From Caballeronia turbans (lineage in GTDB: Bacteria > Pseudomonadota > Gammaproteobacteria > Burkholderiales > Burkholderiaceae), in assembly GCA_001544655.2 (NCBI GenBank), contig FCOD02000009.1, positions 150,554-214,553 of the forward strand: DNA of 64,000 bases. Reading direction: 5' to 3'. Shown piece by piece: positions 36,659 to 45,040 of the stretch; positions within the stretch are counted from its first letter, which is position 1, and each line of letters opens with the position of its first letter. The position numbers were made by a program, and so were the translations under genes. A model generated the notes under the pieces. That model had not been told where the DNA came from. It did no database searches and saw only the letters and a list, made by a program, of their open reading frames with translations.

Positions 36659-38319
36659 TACCAGCTCCGAAAGCGTGCGGGCGGTTCGTACAGCCCGTCC
36701 GACCAGTCGACGATATCGGCCATGCTTTTCGCGGCGAGCAGCGACCGGCTCGCCTCGCTGCGATGGACGCCGAGGTCCTCGGGCAGCGCGACGAAGCCGT
36801 CGCGGCGCAGCGCCGCAAGCTTGCCTGCGTCGCTCTTGAGACCGATCGGCGTGACCCCCGCGACGGCGGCGATCATCTCCTTGCGATGTTCGAGCGAGCG
36901 CGCCTTGTAGAGATATGCGATGCCTTCCTCGGTCAGCACGTGCGTGACGTCGTCGCCATAGATCATGACGGGTGCGAGCGGCATGCCGGACTCGCGGCCG
37001 ACCTCGACGGCATCGATCGATTCGACGATGGTCGGCTGGCCGCCCGCCTGGAACGTCTCGACCATTTGCACGACGAGCTTGCGGCCGCGTTCGAGGGGGC
37101 TATCCGTTTGCAGGAGATCGAGCCATGCGGGCGTCGCGTGGCGCCGGCCGTGCGGATCGTGGCCCATGTTCGGCGCGCCGCCGAAGCCGGTGAGCCGCCC
37201 ATGCGTGACCGTCGACGAATTGCCAGCGCCGTCCATCTGCAGCGTCGAGCCGATGAACATGTCCACCGCGTATTGCCCGGCGAGCTGGCACATCGTGCGA
37301 TTGGAGCGCATCGAGCCGTCGCGGCCGGTGAAGAAGATGTCGGGCCGTTGCGCGACATACGCTTCCATGCCGAGTTCGCCGCCGAAGCAGTGCACGCTCT
37401 CGACCCAGCCGGTTTCGATCGCCGGGATCAGCGTCGGATGAGGATTCAGCGTCCAGTGGCGACAGATCTTGCCCTTGAGGCCGAGCCTTTCGCCGTAGGT
37501 GGGCAGGATCAGTTCGATTGCCGCGGTGTTGAAGCCGATGCCATGATTGAGCGACTGCACCTGATGCCGCTCGTAGATGCCGCGAATCGCCATCATCGCC
37601 ATCAGCACCTGGATCGGCGTGATGAGACGTGGATCGCGCGTAAAGAGCGGCTCGATGAAGAAAGGCTTGTCGGCCTGCACCACGAAATCGATCCACGAGC
37701 CGGGGATATCGACGCGCGGCAGGTCCTTCGGGTCGTCGACGATCTCGTTGACCTGCGCGATCACGATGCCGTCGCGAAACGCCGCGGCTTCGACGAGCGA
37801 GGGCGTGTCCTCCGTGCTCGGACCCGTATAGAGATTGCCTGCGCGATCCGCCTTGTAGCCCGCGCACAGCACGACGTTCGGCGTCAGGTCCACATAGAGC
37901 CGCGCATACAGCTCGATATAGGTGTGAATCGCGCCGATCTCCAGGATGCCGTCCTGCAGGAACTGCGAAATGCGCAGACTTTGCGCGCCGGCATAGGCGA
38001 AGTCGAGTTTCCTTGCGATGCCGCGCTCGAAGAGATCGAGATGTTCTGCGCGGCTCACGCTCGGAATGATGAGATGCAGGTCGTGGACGATGTCCGGATC
38101 GACCTTCGCAAGCGAACGCGACAGGAAATCCGCCTGCTTCTGGTTGTTCCCCTCGACGACGACGCGGTCGCCAGGTGCGACGAGCGCTTGCAGGACATCG
38201 ACGATGCGCCCGGTGGGCAGCACCATGCCATCCGCGATCGATGCAACCCGCGCAAGCCGGCGATGTTTTTCCGCGCGGCGCGTGGCCCAGCGGGACTGGC
38301 TCTGACTTTGAATGGACAT
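36658..38319 (-). CDS. mdcA: malonate decarboxylase alpha subunit (malonate:ACP transferase)
   Basis: A 553-residue CoA-transferase-like enzyme that swaps acetyl for malonyl on the ACP. It has VLQALVAPGDRVVVEGNNQK near residue 50, GIGFNTAAIELILPTYGERL in the centre and the glutamine/glycine-rich SSTVTHGRLTGFGGAPNMGH block. First gene of the nine-gene unit mdcABCDE-madLM-mdcGH. The promoter lies in the 350 bases upstream. Confidence 0.94.
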   Translation of the reverse strand: MSIQSQSQSRWATRRAEKHRRLARVASIADGMVLPTGRIVDVLQALVAPGDRVVVEGNNQKQADFLSRSLAKVDPDIVHDLHLIIPSVSRAEHLDLFERGIARKLDFAYAGAQSLRISQFLQDGILEIGAIHTYIELYARLYVDLTPNVVLCAGYKADRAGNLYTGPSTEDTPSLVEAAAFRDGIVIAQVNEIVDDPKDLPRVDIPGSWIDFVVQADKPFFIEPLFTRDPRLITPIQVLMAMMAIRGIYERHQVQSLNHGIGFNTAAIELILPTYGERLGLKGKICRHWTLNPHPTLIPAIETGWVESVHCFGGELGMEAYVAQRPDIFFTGRDGSMRSNRTMCQLAGQYAVDMFIGSTLQMDGAGNSSTVTHGRLTGFGGAPNMGHDPHGRRHATPAWLDLLQTDSPLERGRKLVVQMVETFQAGGQPTIVESIDAVEVGRESGMPLAPVMIYGDDVTHVLTEEGIAYLYKARSLEHRKEMIAAVAGVTPIGLKSDAGKLAALRRDGFVALPEDLGVHRSEASRSLLAAKSMADIVDWSDGLYEPPARFRSW

Positions 38320-38668
38320 GTGGACTCTCGCTCAGGACATGAGGCAAGTCTAGGGAGCGGACGAAGTGGTTTCAATCAGCTTCAGAATGCGTTCGTTATC
38401 ACGAGGGTAACGATCGGTCGGGGCGCATCCCGTGTGCCGCGCCCGACGGAGCTGTGGGGTGGAAGTTCGACGCTGAGGGTTTTCCCTCGTCACAGCAGGT
38501 CGCAATCAGCGGGGGATTGGACAAGCGACCGAGATCCAGAATTTTTTCTATTGGAAGTCGACGAGTCGCTCTCCTATATCGCATTCCGTTCGTTCGTGAT
38601 GGATTCGAAACGAAGTGGTAAGGAATGTCGGCGCGACAGGGACTTTTGATTAGACGGGCACGGATGGA
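38320..38668. promoter_or_regulatory. upstream region of mdcA, no defined sites
   Basis: About 350 bases between mdcA (leftward) and an SDR stub (rightward). It must contain the mdcA promoter. A short imperfect inverted repeat CGTTATCACGAGGGTAACG (38393-38411) is the only candidate operator I see, and it is weak. Confidence 0.35.
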
Positions 38669-38797
38669 ATGAAGCCGCCGCTGCGTTTGCCGTTCGGCAC
38701 GGACACGCTCAAGGCGCTCGCGGAAAAGAATGCGCACGTGACTGCCCAAACGCAAACCTGGAAGGCGCTTTCCGCATCCACCGACTTTCCGGCCTGA
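38669..38797 (+). pseudogene. short-chain dehydrogenase, C-terminal stub
   Basis: 43 codons in one frame (ATG 38669 to TGA 38797) read PPLRLPFGTDTLKALAEKNA and then HVTAQTQTWKALSASTDF. This is the usual C-terminus of one SDR oxidoreductase group (LGTD.. then ..W..LS.STDF). The nucleotide-binding and catalytic parts are missing; a TAG lies in frame 18 bases before. A deletion has therefore removed most of an SDR gene here. Confidence 0.6.
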
Positions 38798-38899
38798 TCC
38801 GCGAAGAAAGAACGGGCAGACGGCGCGCGTGCAAGCGGCGTCTGCCCGACTCGGGCAACATACGCTCATTGTCTTCTCACGCTTGCGCGCAACGCTGAC

Positions 38900-39922
38900 A
38901 TGAAAAAAATCGGTTTTCTATCGTTTGGCCATTGGTCTCCTTCGTCGCATTCGCTTGCGCGTTCTGCTTCCGACGTCCTGCTGCAATCCATCGACCTCGC
39001 GGTTGCCGCGGAGCAGCTCGGCGCGGATGGCGCGTTTTTCCGCGTGCATCATTTCGCACGCCAGCTCGCGTCGCCGTTTCCGCTGCTGGCGGCTGTGGGG
39101 GCGAGAACCAGCCGCATCGAGATCGGCACGGCCGTCATTGACATGAGGTACGAGAACCCGCTGTACATGGCCGAGGATGCGGGCGCGGCCGACCTCATCG
39201 CCGGTGGACGCCTGCAACTCGGCATCAGCCGCGGCTCGGGCGAACAGGTGATCGACGGCTGGCGCTATTTCGGCTATGCGCCGGGCGAAGGTGAGACACA
39301 CGTCGATCTGGCCCGTCGACACACTGAAGTGTTCTACGAAGTGCTGCGCGGCGAAGGTTTCGCTGAGCCCAATCCCCGACCGATGTTTGCGAACCCGCCG
39401 GGCCTGCTACGCGTCGAGCCCCATTCCGAAGGGTTGCGCGATCGCATCTGGTGGGGCTCGGGATCGGATGCCACCGCCGTCTGGGCAGCCGGTATGGGCA
39501 TGAACCTGCAATGCTCGACACTGAAGAACGACGAGTCGGGCCGTCCGCTCCATGTTCAGCAGGCCGAGCAGATTCGCGCGTATCGGCAGGCATGGAAGGA
39601 CGCCGGACACGTACGCGTGCCGCGTGTGTCGGTGAGTCGCAGCATCTTCGCGCTGATGAACGATCGCGACCGCATGTACTTCGGACGCGATGCGAACAGC
39701 GACGACACGATCGGCCTGCTGGACGGCAACATCCGGACAGTGTTCGGCCGCAGTTATGCGGCAGAGCCCGACGCGCTCGTCAGGCAACTCGCAGCCGACG
39801 AGGCCATTGCGGAAGCCGACACGCTACTGTTGACCGTGCCGAATCAACTCGGCGTGGAGTACTGCGCACACGTGATCGAATCGATCCTCACGCACGTCGC
39901 CCCCGCGCTCGGCTGGCGCTAG
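38900..39922 (+). CDS. LLM-class flavin-dependent oxidoreductase (luciferase-like)
   Basis: A 340-residue bacterial luciferase-like monooxygenase with the TIM-barrel start MKKIGFLSFGHWSPSSHSLA, AEQLGADGAFFRVHHFARQL, RIEIGTAVIDMRYENPLYMA and AADLIAGGRLQLGISRGSGE. Such enzymes use FMNH2 or F420 and oxygen. The organism probably uses FMN. The start ATG at 38900 fits well. No operon partner; the neighbouring SDR stub and LysR stub suggest a small catabolic locus that has been reduced. Confidence 0.85.
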   Translation: MKKIGFLSFGHWSPSSHSLARSASDVLLQSIDLAVAAEQLGADGAFFRVHHFARQLASPFPLLAAVGARTSRIEIGTAVIDMRYENPLYMAEDAGAADLIAGGRLQLGISRGSGEQVIDGWRYFGYAPGEGETHVDLARRHTEVFYEVLRGEGFAEPNPRPMFANPPGLLRVEPHSEGLRDRIWWGSGSDATAVWAAGMGMNLQCSTLKNDESGRPLHVQQAEQIRAYRQAWKDAGHVRVPRVSVSRSIFALMNDRDRMYFGRDANSDDTIGLLDGNIRTVFGRSYAAEPDALVRQLAADEAIAEADTLLLTVPNQLGVEYCAHVIESILTHVAPALGWR

Positions 39923-39937
39923 CGCGACGGCTCGGCT

Positions 39938-40045
39938 TCAGCGCAACGGAAGCCAAAGCGGTCCCTCCCACGCTTTCAGCGCATCGAGAAACGCCTTCAA
40001 TTTCGACGGCATGAAGCGCCGCGTCGGAAAGATTTCGGGGCGGCG
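39938..40045 (-). pseudogene. LysR-family regulator, C-terminal stub
   Basis: 35 codons on the minus strand end WRRPEIFPTRRFMPSKLKAF then LDALKAWEGPLWLPLR with a TGA at 39938. The pattern (..P..RRFMPSK..AFLDAL) is the C-terminus of LysR effector domains. Nothing of the helix-turn-helix remains between this and the intact LysR gene at 40129. It converges with the LLM oxidoreductase gene. Confidence 0.5.
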
Positions 40046-40128
40046 CCAGCTAAGGCGTGCTTTGTCTCGTGAGGTCGTCCGTTCGCTACACTGCGCACTT
40101 GCGCTGATATCCTGCCAGGAGGATGCAC

Positions 40129-41043
40129 ATGGACCGCATGGTGGCGTTGGAGACTTTCGTAACAGTTGTCGAGGCGGGTTCATTCTCTGCCGCCGCACGC
40201 CGGTTGAAGCTGGGCCAACCAGCCGTCTCAAAGGCAGTCGCACAGTTGGAGGAACGTCTGGGCGCCCGTCTGTTATTAAGATCGACACGTGGCCTGGCGC
40301 CGACGGATGCCGGTCAGCGGTTCTACGATCACGCACTCAGAGCCATCGACGAGGCGGAGTTGGCCGAACAAGCAGTGCGTGAATCGGCGGATGGCTTGTC
40401 CGGCCGACTGCGCATAGGCGCAGCCGTCACCTTCGCACGGTTGCACGTCTTGCCGGCACTGAAGTCCTTCCTGGATCAACACCCCAGTCTGAGCATCGAT
40501 ATCGTACTTCATGACCGGTCCGTCGATTTGCTTGAAGAGGGCGTCGATGTCTCATTGCGTATGGGCACCCTGGACGATTCGACCATGACTGCGCGCCGTA
40601 TCGCCACCGGGCGGCGGCTCGTCGTCGGCACACCGTCATATTTCGCGGAAGCGGGATGTCCGCAAACACCTGTCGAGCTAAACCGACATCAAGCGGTCGT
40701 GTACTCCGTCCGAGGCGGCGGTGAATCGTGGTTGTTCAGCCGCAGTGACGGCTCCGACTCAACCGTGACGCTGTCTGGCCGAATAAGCGTGAACGCAGCT
40801 GAAGGCATGCGCTCGGCGGTACTCGCTCACATGGGCCTTGCTGTCGCTTCGGAATGGATGTTCGCCCCCGAACTCGCGAACGGCACAGTCAAGGCCGTCC
40901 TGACTGACTGGACGTTGCCGCCGATTGATCTGTGGGCAGTTTTTCCGTCCGGCCGCATGGCAACCACGAAGGCGCGTGCTTTCGTCGCGTTTGTCGAGCA
41001 CCTTCTCAATGAGCGCAAATCGAGCGAGGACCTCACCGCCTAG
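40129..41043 (+). CDS. LysR-family transcriptional regulator
   Basis: A 304-residue LysR regulator of the DmlR/CrgA-like group: helix-turn-helix ALETFVTVVEAGSFSAAARR then LKLGQPAVSKAVAQLEERLG; effector domain with LRIGAAVTFARLHVLPALKS. The ATG at 40129 is chosen because AGGAGG lies 7 bases upstream; the ATG two codons earlier overlaps that site. It is 205 bases upstream of an SDR gene on the same strand, which it may regulate. Confidence 0.87.
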   Translation: MDRMVALETFVTVVEAGSFSAAARRLKLGQPAVSKAVAQLEERLGARLLLRSTRGLAPTDAGQRFYDHALRAIDEAELAEQAVRESADGLSGRLRIGAAVTFARLHVLPALKSFLDQHPSLSIDIVLHDRSVDLLEEGVDVSLRMGTLDDSTMTARRIATGRRLVVGTPSYFAEAGCPQTPVELNRHQAVVYSVRGGGESWLFSRSDGSDSTVTLSGRISVNAAEGMRSAVLAHMGLAVASEWMFAPELANGTVKAVLTDWTLPPIDLWAVFPSGRMATTKARAFVAFVEHLLNERKSSEDLTA

Positions 41044-41248
41044 CCGCTTCGCACCTGGGCGCTGACTGCTTCGGTCTGCCCCCTCGTCGCAGGAATAGGA
41101 GCTATTCCTCACGCGCGACTACCGCGCGATGCCACCCGAGCGGAGGATACGCATCAGCCGGTGCACGAAAACATTGGCTCCGATGCAGCGGTCTCCCCCG
41201 GCTACCCGGGCCGGAGAACCGCTTTGAAACCTACCTGTTGAGGAAAAA

Positions 41249-42016
41249 ATGACTCAAGCTCTGAAAGGCAAACTCGCCCTCGTTACTGGCGCTTCGCGAG
41301 GAATCGGTGCAGCTATTGCCGCACGTCTTGCGCGCGACGGCGCGTCGGTCATCGTTCACTATGCGTCGAGTCCGGCGCGGGCCGAAGCAGTCGTCAAGGA
41401 GATCCGTGATGCCGGTGGCGAGGCTGAGGCTGTCGGCGCCAACCTGTCGCAGCCCGAAGGCGTCAAGAGCCTTACTGAGTCACTGAACGGCGCGTTCGGC
41501 GGCCGCTTCGAGGGGCGGCTCGATATCCTTGTTAACAACGCTGGCACGGTCGAGTACGGCCCATTTCTCGATTCTTCGGAGACGTCATACGACACTCACT
41601 TCAACCTGAACGTGCGTGCGCCGATCGAACTGGCAAAAGACGCGGCAGCGCGAATGGTCGCGGCGGGATGGGGACGCATTATCAACGTGGGCTCGGCCTT
41701 TGGCGAAGCCGCGCCCCTGCCTGGCGTGACGCTCTACATAGCATCGAAGTTCGCTCTCAGAGGCTTTACTCGCGGGCTATCTCGCGAACTCGGCAAATAC
41801 GGCGTGACCGTGAATGCCGTCCAGCCCGGCCCGATCGATACAGAACTTGCTCCCCAGCCCGGCACGGAAGACCACGCAACGATGACGAAGCTCGCAAGCG
41901 TGGGACGTTTCGGCAAACCGGCAGAAATCGCGGCGGCCGTAGCTTATCTCGCCAGCCCCGAAGCAGGCTATACGACCGGCGAGAGCCTGACGGTCGACGG
42001 TGGATGGATCGCCTGA
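41249..42016 (+). CDS. short-chain dehydrogenase/reductase
   Basis: A 255-residue classical SDR. It has the TGASRGIGAAIA cofactor motif (residues 14-25), LVNNAGTVEYG, a catalytic Tyr-Lys in LYIASKFALRGF (YxxxK) and Ser upstream in INVGSAFG. The terminal YTTGESLTVDGGWIA is typical. It likely reduces a ketone or oxidises an alcohol with NAD(P). The start ATG has a GAGGAAA site. Confidence 0.9.
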   Translation: MTQALKGKLALVTGASRGIGAAIAARLARDGASVIVHYASSPARAEAVVKEIRDAGGEAEAVGANLSQPEGVKSLTESLNGAFGGRFEGRLDILVNNAGTVEYGPFLDSSETSYDTHFNLNVRAPIELAKDAAARMVAAGWGRIINVGSAFGEAAPLPGVTLYIASKFALRGFTRGLSRELGKYGVTVNAVQPGPIDTELAPQPGTEDHATMTKLASVGRFGKPAEIAAAVAYLASPEAGYTTGESLTVDGGWIA

Positions 42017-42139
42017 TCCGGGCCGCCAAGCCGAGTGCTATTCGAATGCCGCGTGCATTTCGGATAGCGTCGGCTAAACGGCGCGACAAAGGCATTGATG
42101 GGCAATCCGCATCTGCCTCGGCCCCGGTCGTACACGGCG

Positions 42140-42169
42140 GTGCCGCTAATCCTTTTTGACTAGCGGCAC
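42140..42169. repeat. 9-bp inverted repeat between SDR and narK1
   Basis: GTGCCGCTA and TAGCGGCAC are perfect inverted arms separated by 12 bases (ATCCTTTTTGAC). They lie 124 bases after the SDR stop and 88 bases before narK1. It could be a hairpin at the end of the SDR transcript or an operator for nar genes. No T-run follows it. Confidence 0.5.
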
Positions 42170-42256
42170 ATCGCCGCCTCATCCTCACGGCGGATAGGCG
42201 TCTCGCGCGGCGCTCCTTACCCTTGTCGACCAAGCAGCAACGACAAGGAAAGGACG

Positions 42257-43506
42257 ATGAGCGTCGTCGACACACACCTCGATTCAACCGCATCGACCGA
42301 CACGCGCGCATGGCGCGTGCTCGGCGCGAGCACGTTCGCATTCACGATCTGCTTCGCCGTCTGGATGGTGTTCGCCATCCTCGGCATACCCCTCAAGAAG
42401 CAGTTGCATCTGTCCGATACCGAGTTCGGTCTCATCGCCGCGACGCCCGTGCTCACGGGCTCGTTGCTGCGCGTGTCCCTGGGCATCTGGACCGACCGGT
42501 TCGGCGGCCGCGTCGTGTTTTTCTTCACGATGGCCGTCACCGTCGTGCCAATCTGGCTGATCGGGTACGCCACGGAACTGTGGCAATTTCTCGTGCTCGG
42601 CTTGTTCGTCGGCGTTGCGGGCGCATCGTTTTCCGTGGGCACGCCGTATGTCGCGCGCTGGTTTCCGAAGTCGCGCCAAGGTCTCGCGATGGGCATCTTC
42701 GGCGCAGGCAACTCGGGCGCCGCGCTCACCAAGTTCGTGGCGCCCGTGCTCATTCTCGCCGCGGGCACATGGACGATCGTGCCGAAGGTCTATTCGATCG
42801 CGATGCTCGTCACTGCGCTCGCCTTCTGGCTCGTGTCGGCATCGAACCCCGCGCATCGCAGTGAAGGCGCGCCGGGCTTCGCGGCGCAGATGGCCGTGCT
42901 GAAAGACCGGCGCGTGCTGCGTTACGCGCAGTACTACTCGGTCGTGTTCGGCGGCTATGTGGGCCTCGCATTGTGGATGCCGCAGTACTACGTGAATCAG
43001 TACGGCTTCGGCATCGAGCACGCCGCGTTCTCGCCGCCTGCTTCTCGCTTCCGGGCGGCATGCTGCGCGCGCTCGGCGGCTGGATGTCCGACCGCTTCGG
43101 CGCGTATCGCACCACATGGGTCGTCATGTGGATCGCGCTCGCATGCTTTTTCATGCTGAGCTACCCGGTCACGGATTTCGTCGTCCACGCGAAGGACGGT
43201 CCATGCACGTTTCGCATCGAGACGGGGCCGGTCGCCTACACGGCGCTGATGTTCGTTGTCGGCGTTGCGATGGCGATCGGCAAGGCGTCGGTGTTCAAGT
43301 TCGTCTCGGATGAGTTCTCCGCGAATATCGGTGCGGTGGCGGGCATCGTCGGCCTTGCGGGCGGTCTCGCCGGCTTCCTTTTGCCGATCCTCTTCGGCGT
43401 GCTCGTCGATCTCACGGGCGTACGCACCACCTGTTTCATGCTGATGTTCGGCGCCACCGCCGTCAGTCTCATCAGCATGCATTTCACGTTTCAACCCAAA
43501 CACTAG
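42257..43506 (+). pseudogene. narK1: nitrate/nitrite transporter NarK1, single-base frameshift
   Basis: Two overlapping frames together make a NarK-family MFS protein of about 416 residues (nitrate/proton symporter type). Frame one (42257 on) runs MSVVDTHLDSTASTDTRAWR to YVNQYGFGIEHAAF; frame two starts in LAACFSLPGGMLRALGGWMS and ends at TAG 43504-43506. The break lies at about 43030, in GCGTTCTCGCC, where one base is missing relative to the expected reading. Nitrate-signature blocks GNSGAALTKFVAPVL and GAVAGIVGLAGGLAGFLLPI are both present. As read it is broken; one restored base repairs it. Confidence 0.85.
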
Positions 43507-43508
43507 CC

Positions 43509-44897
43509 ATGTCATCAAGATACCTGCTCACCCGATGGGAGCCCGAGAACGCCGTCTTCTGGCGTGCGACGGGAGAATCAGTTGCCCGCCGCAATCTCTG
43601 GATTTCAATTCCCGCGCTCGCGCTGGCCTTCGCGGTGTGGTCGCTCTGGAGCGTGGTGGTCGTCAGTCTCGATAAAGGCGGCTTCCACTTCACGAAAGAT
43701 CAGTTGTTCTGGCTCACCGCGTTGCCGGCAGTGTCGGGCGCGACGCTGCGCATCTTCTATTCGTTCCTGGTGCCCATCTTCGGCGGCCGGCGCTTCACGG
43801 CGCTCTCGACGGCGAGTCTGCTGATTCCGGCAATCGGCATGGGCGTCGCGCTGCGAGATCCGTCCACGAGCTATCCGACGCTGCTCGTGCTCGCACTCTT
43901 GTGCGGTCTCGGCGGCGCGAACTTCAGCTCATCCATGGCGAATATCAGCTTCTTCTTTCCGAAAGCGAAAAAGGGCTTCGCGACCGGCATGAACGCGGGC
44001 ATCGGCAATCTCGGCGTGTCGATCGTGCAGTTCCTGACGCCGCTCGTGATTTCCGCAAGCGTGTTCGGCGCGCTCGCCGGCGAGAGCCATACCTACACCG
44101 CCAAGGGCGTCGAGCACAGCATCTGGCTGCAGAATGCCGGCTTCGTGTGGGTGCCGTTCATCGCGATCTCGGCGCTCGCGGCGTGGTTCGGGATGAACGA
44201 TATCGCGGACGCGAAGGCATCGTTCGCGGAGCAGGCCGTCATCTTCAGGCGCAAGCACAACTGGCTCATGTGCCTGCTGTATATCGGCACGTTCGGTTCG
44301 TTCATCGGCTTCTCGGCGGGGCTCGCGCTGCTGACGAAGGCGGAGTTTCCCTCGGTCAACCCAACCGCGTATGCGTTTCTCGGGCCGCTGGCGGGCGCGT
44401 TGACGCGTCCGGTCGGCGGCTGGATTTCCGACCGCCTGGGCGGTGCGCGCGTCACGCTGTGGACCTTCATCGCGATGATCGCGGCGGTCTTCGGCGTGAT
44501 GGCATTCCTTCCGCACGGCGGCTCGGACGGCAGCTTCGCGGGCTTCCTCGCCATGTTCATCGCACTGTTCGCGCTGACGGGAATCGGCAACGGCTCGACG
44601 TTCCGCATGATCCCGGTGATCTTCCTCACGCAGAAGCAGCGCGAAGCCGTAGGCCAGGCCGACGACGTCAAGAAACAGGCGCTGCACGAAGCGGGCAAGG
44701 AGTCGGCGGCGGTGCTGGGCTTCGCGGGCGCGATCGGCGCGTACGGCGGTTTCTTCATCCCGCGCAGCTTCGGCACGTCGATGAGCATGACCGGCTCGCC
44801 CGACGCCGCGCTCTGGTGCTTCATCGCGTTCTATGCGGTGTGCGCGGCGGTGACTTGGATCTGCTACGCGCGCCGCAATGCGGACATGCCCTGTTGA
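43509..44897 (+). CDS. narK2: nitrate/nitrite antiporter NarK2
   Basis: A 462-residue MFS transporter of the NarK2 type, with 12 helices. It has both nitrate-signature motifs (GNLGVSIVQFLTP and GFAGAIGAYGGFFIPRSFG) and the long loop after helix 8. It starts 2 bases after the narK1 stop and so is co-transcribed. In Burkholderia and Pseudomonas the narK1-narK2 pair imports nitrate and exports nitrite ahead of narGHJI. This copy is intact. Confidence 0.92.
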   Translation: MSSRYLLTRWEPENAVFWRATGESVARRNLWISIPALALAFAVWSLWSVVVVSLDKGGFHFTKDQLFWLTALPAVSGATLRIFYSFLVPIFGGRRFTALSTASLLIPAIGMGVALRDPSTSYPTLLVLALLCGLGGANFSSSMANISFFFPKAKKGFATGMNAGIGNLGVSIVQFLTPLVISASVFGALAGESHTYTAKGVEHSIWLQNAGFVWVPFIAISALAAWFGMNDIADAKASFAEQAVIFRRKHNWLMCLLYIGTFGSFIGFSAGLALLTKAEFPSVNPTAYAFLGPLAGALTRPVGGWISDRLGGARVTLWTFIAMIAAVFGVMAFLPHGGSDGSFAGFLAMFIALFALTGIGNGSTFRMIPVIFLTQKQREAVGQADDVKKQALHEAGKESAAVLGFAGAIGAYGGFFIPRSFGTSMSMTGSPDAALWCFIAFYAVCAAVTWICYARRNADMPC

Positions 44898-45004
44898 GCT
44901 AGTCCAGAAGGCGTAGGCGCGTTAGTCCTCATGAGGCGCATCGATCGCCCCATTCGGGGAATGGGCACGAGTGCATCGCGTCCCTACACTCGAATCAATG
45001 TATT

Positions 45005-45027
45005 CGTGGCGGCGCACCGCCGCCACG
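45005..45027 (+). promoter_or_regulatory. stable hairpin in the narG leader
   Basis: CGTGGCGGCG and CGCCGCCACG are perfect 10-base arms around a three-base loop CAC, 13 bases before the narG ATG, just ahead of the GGAG ribosome site. It would form in the mRNA and may modulate translation or stop upstream transcripts. An imperfect repeat CCCATTCGGGGAATGGG (44949-44965) also lies in this leader. I do not see a clear FNR box (TTGATNNNNATCAA) in the 143-base gap. Confidence 0.55.
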
Positions 45028-45040
45028 CCCGGAGAAACGG

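Noticed and set aside
44898-45040. FNR box for narG
   Set aside because: Only a half-site ATCAA (in CGAATCAATG) was seen; the other half is absent.
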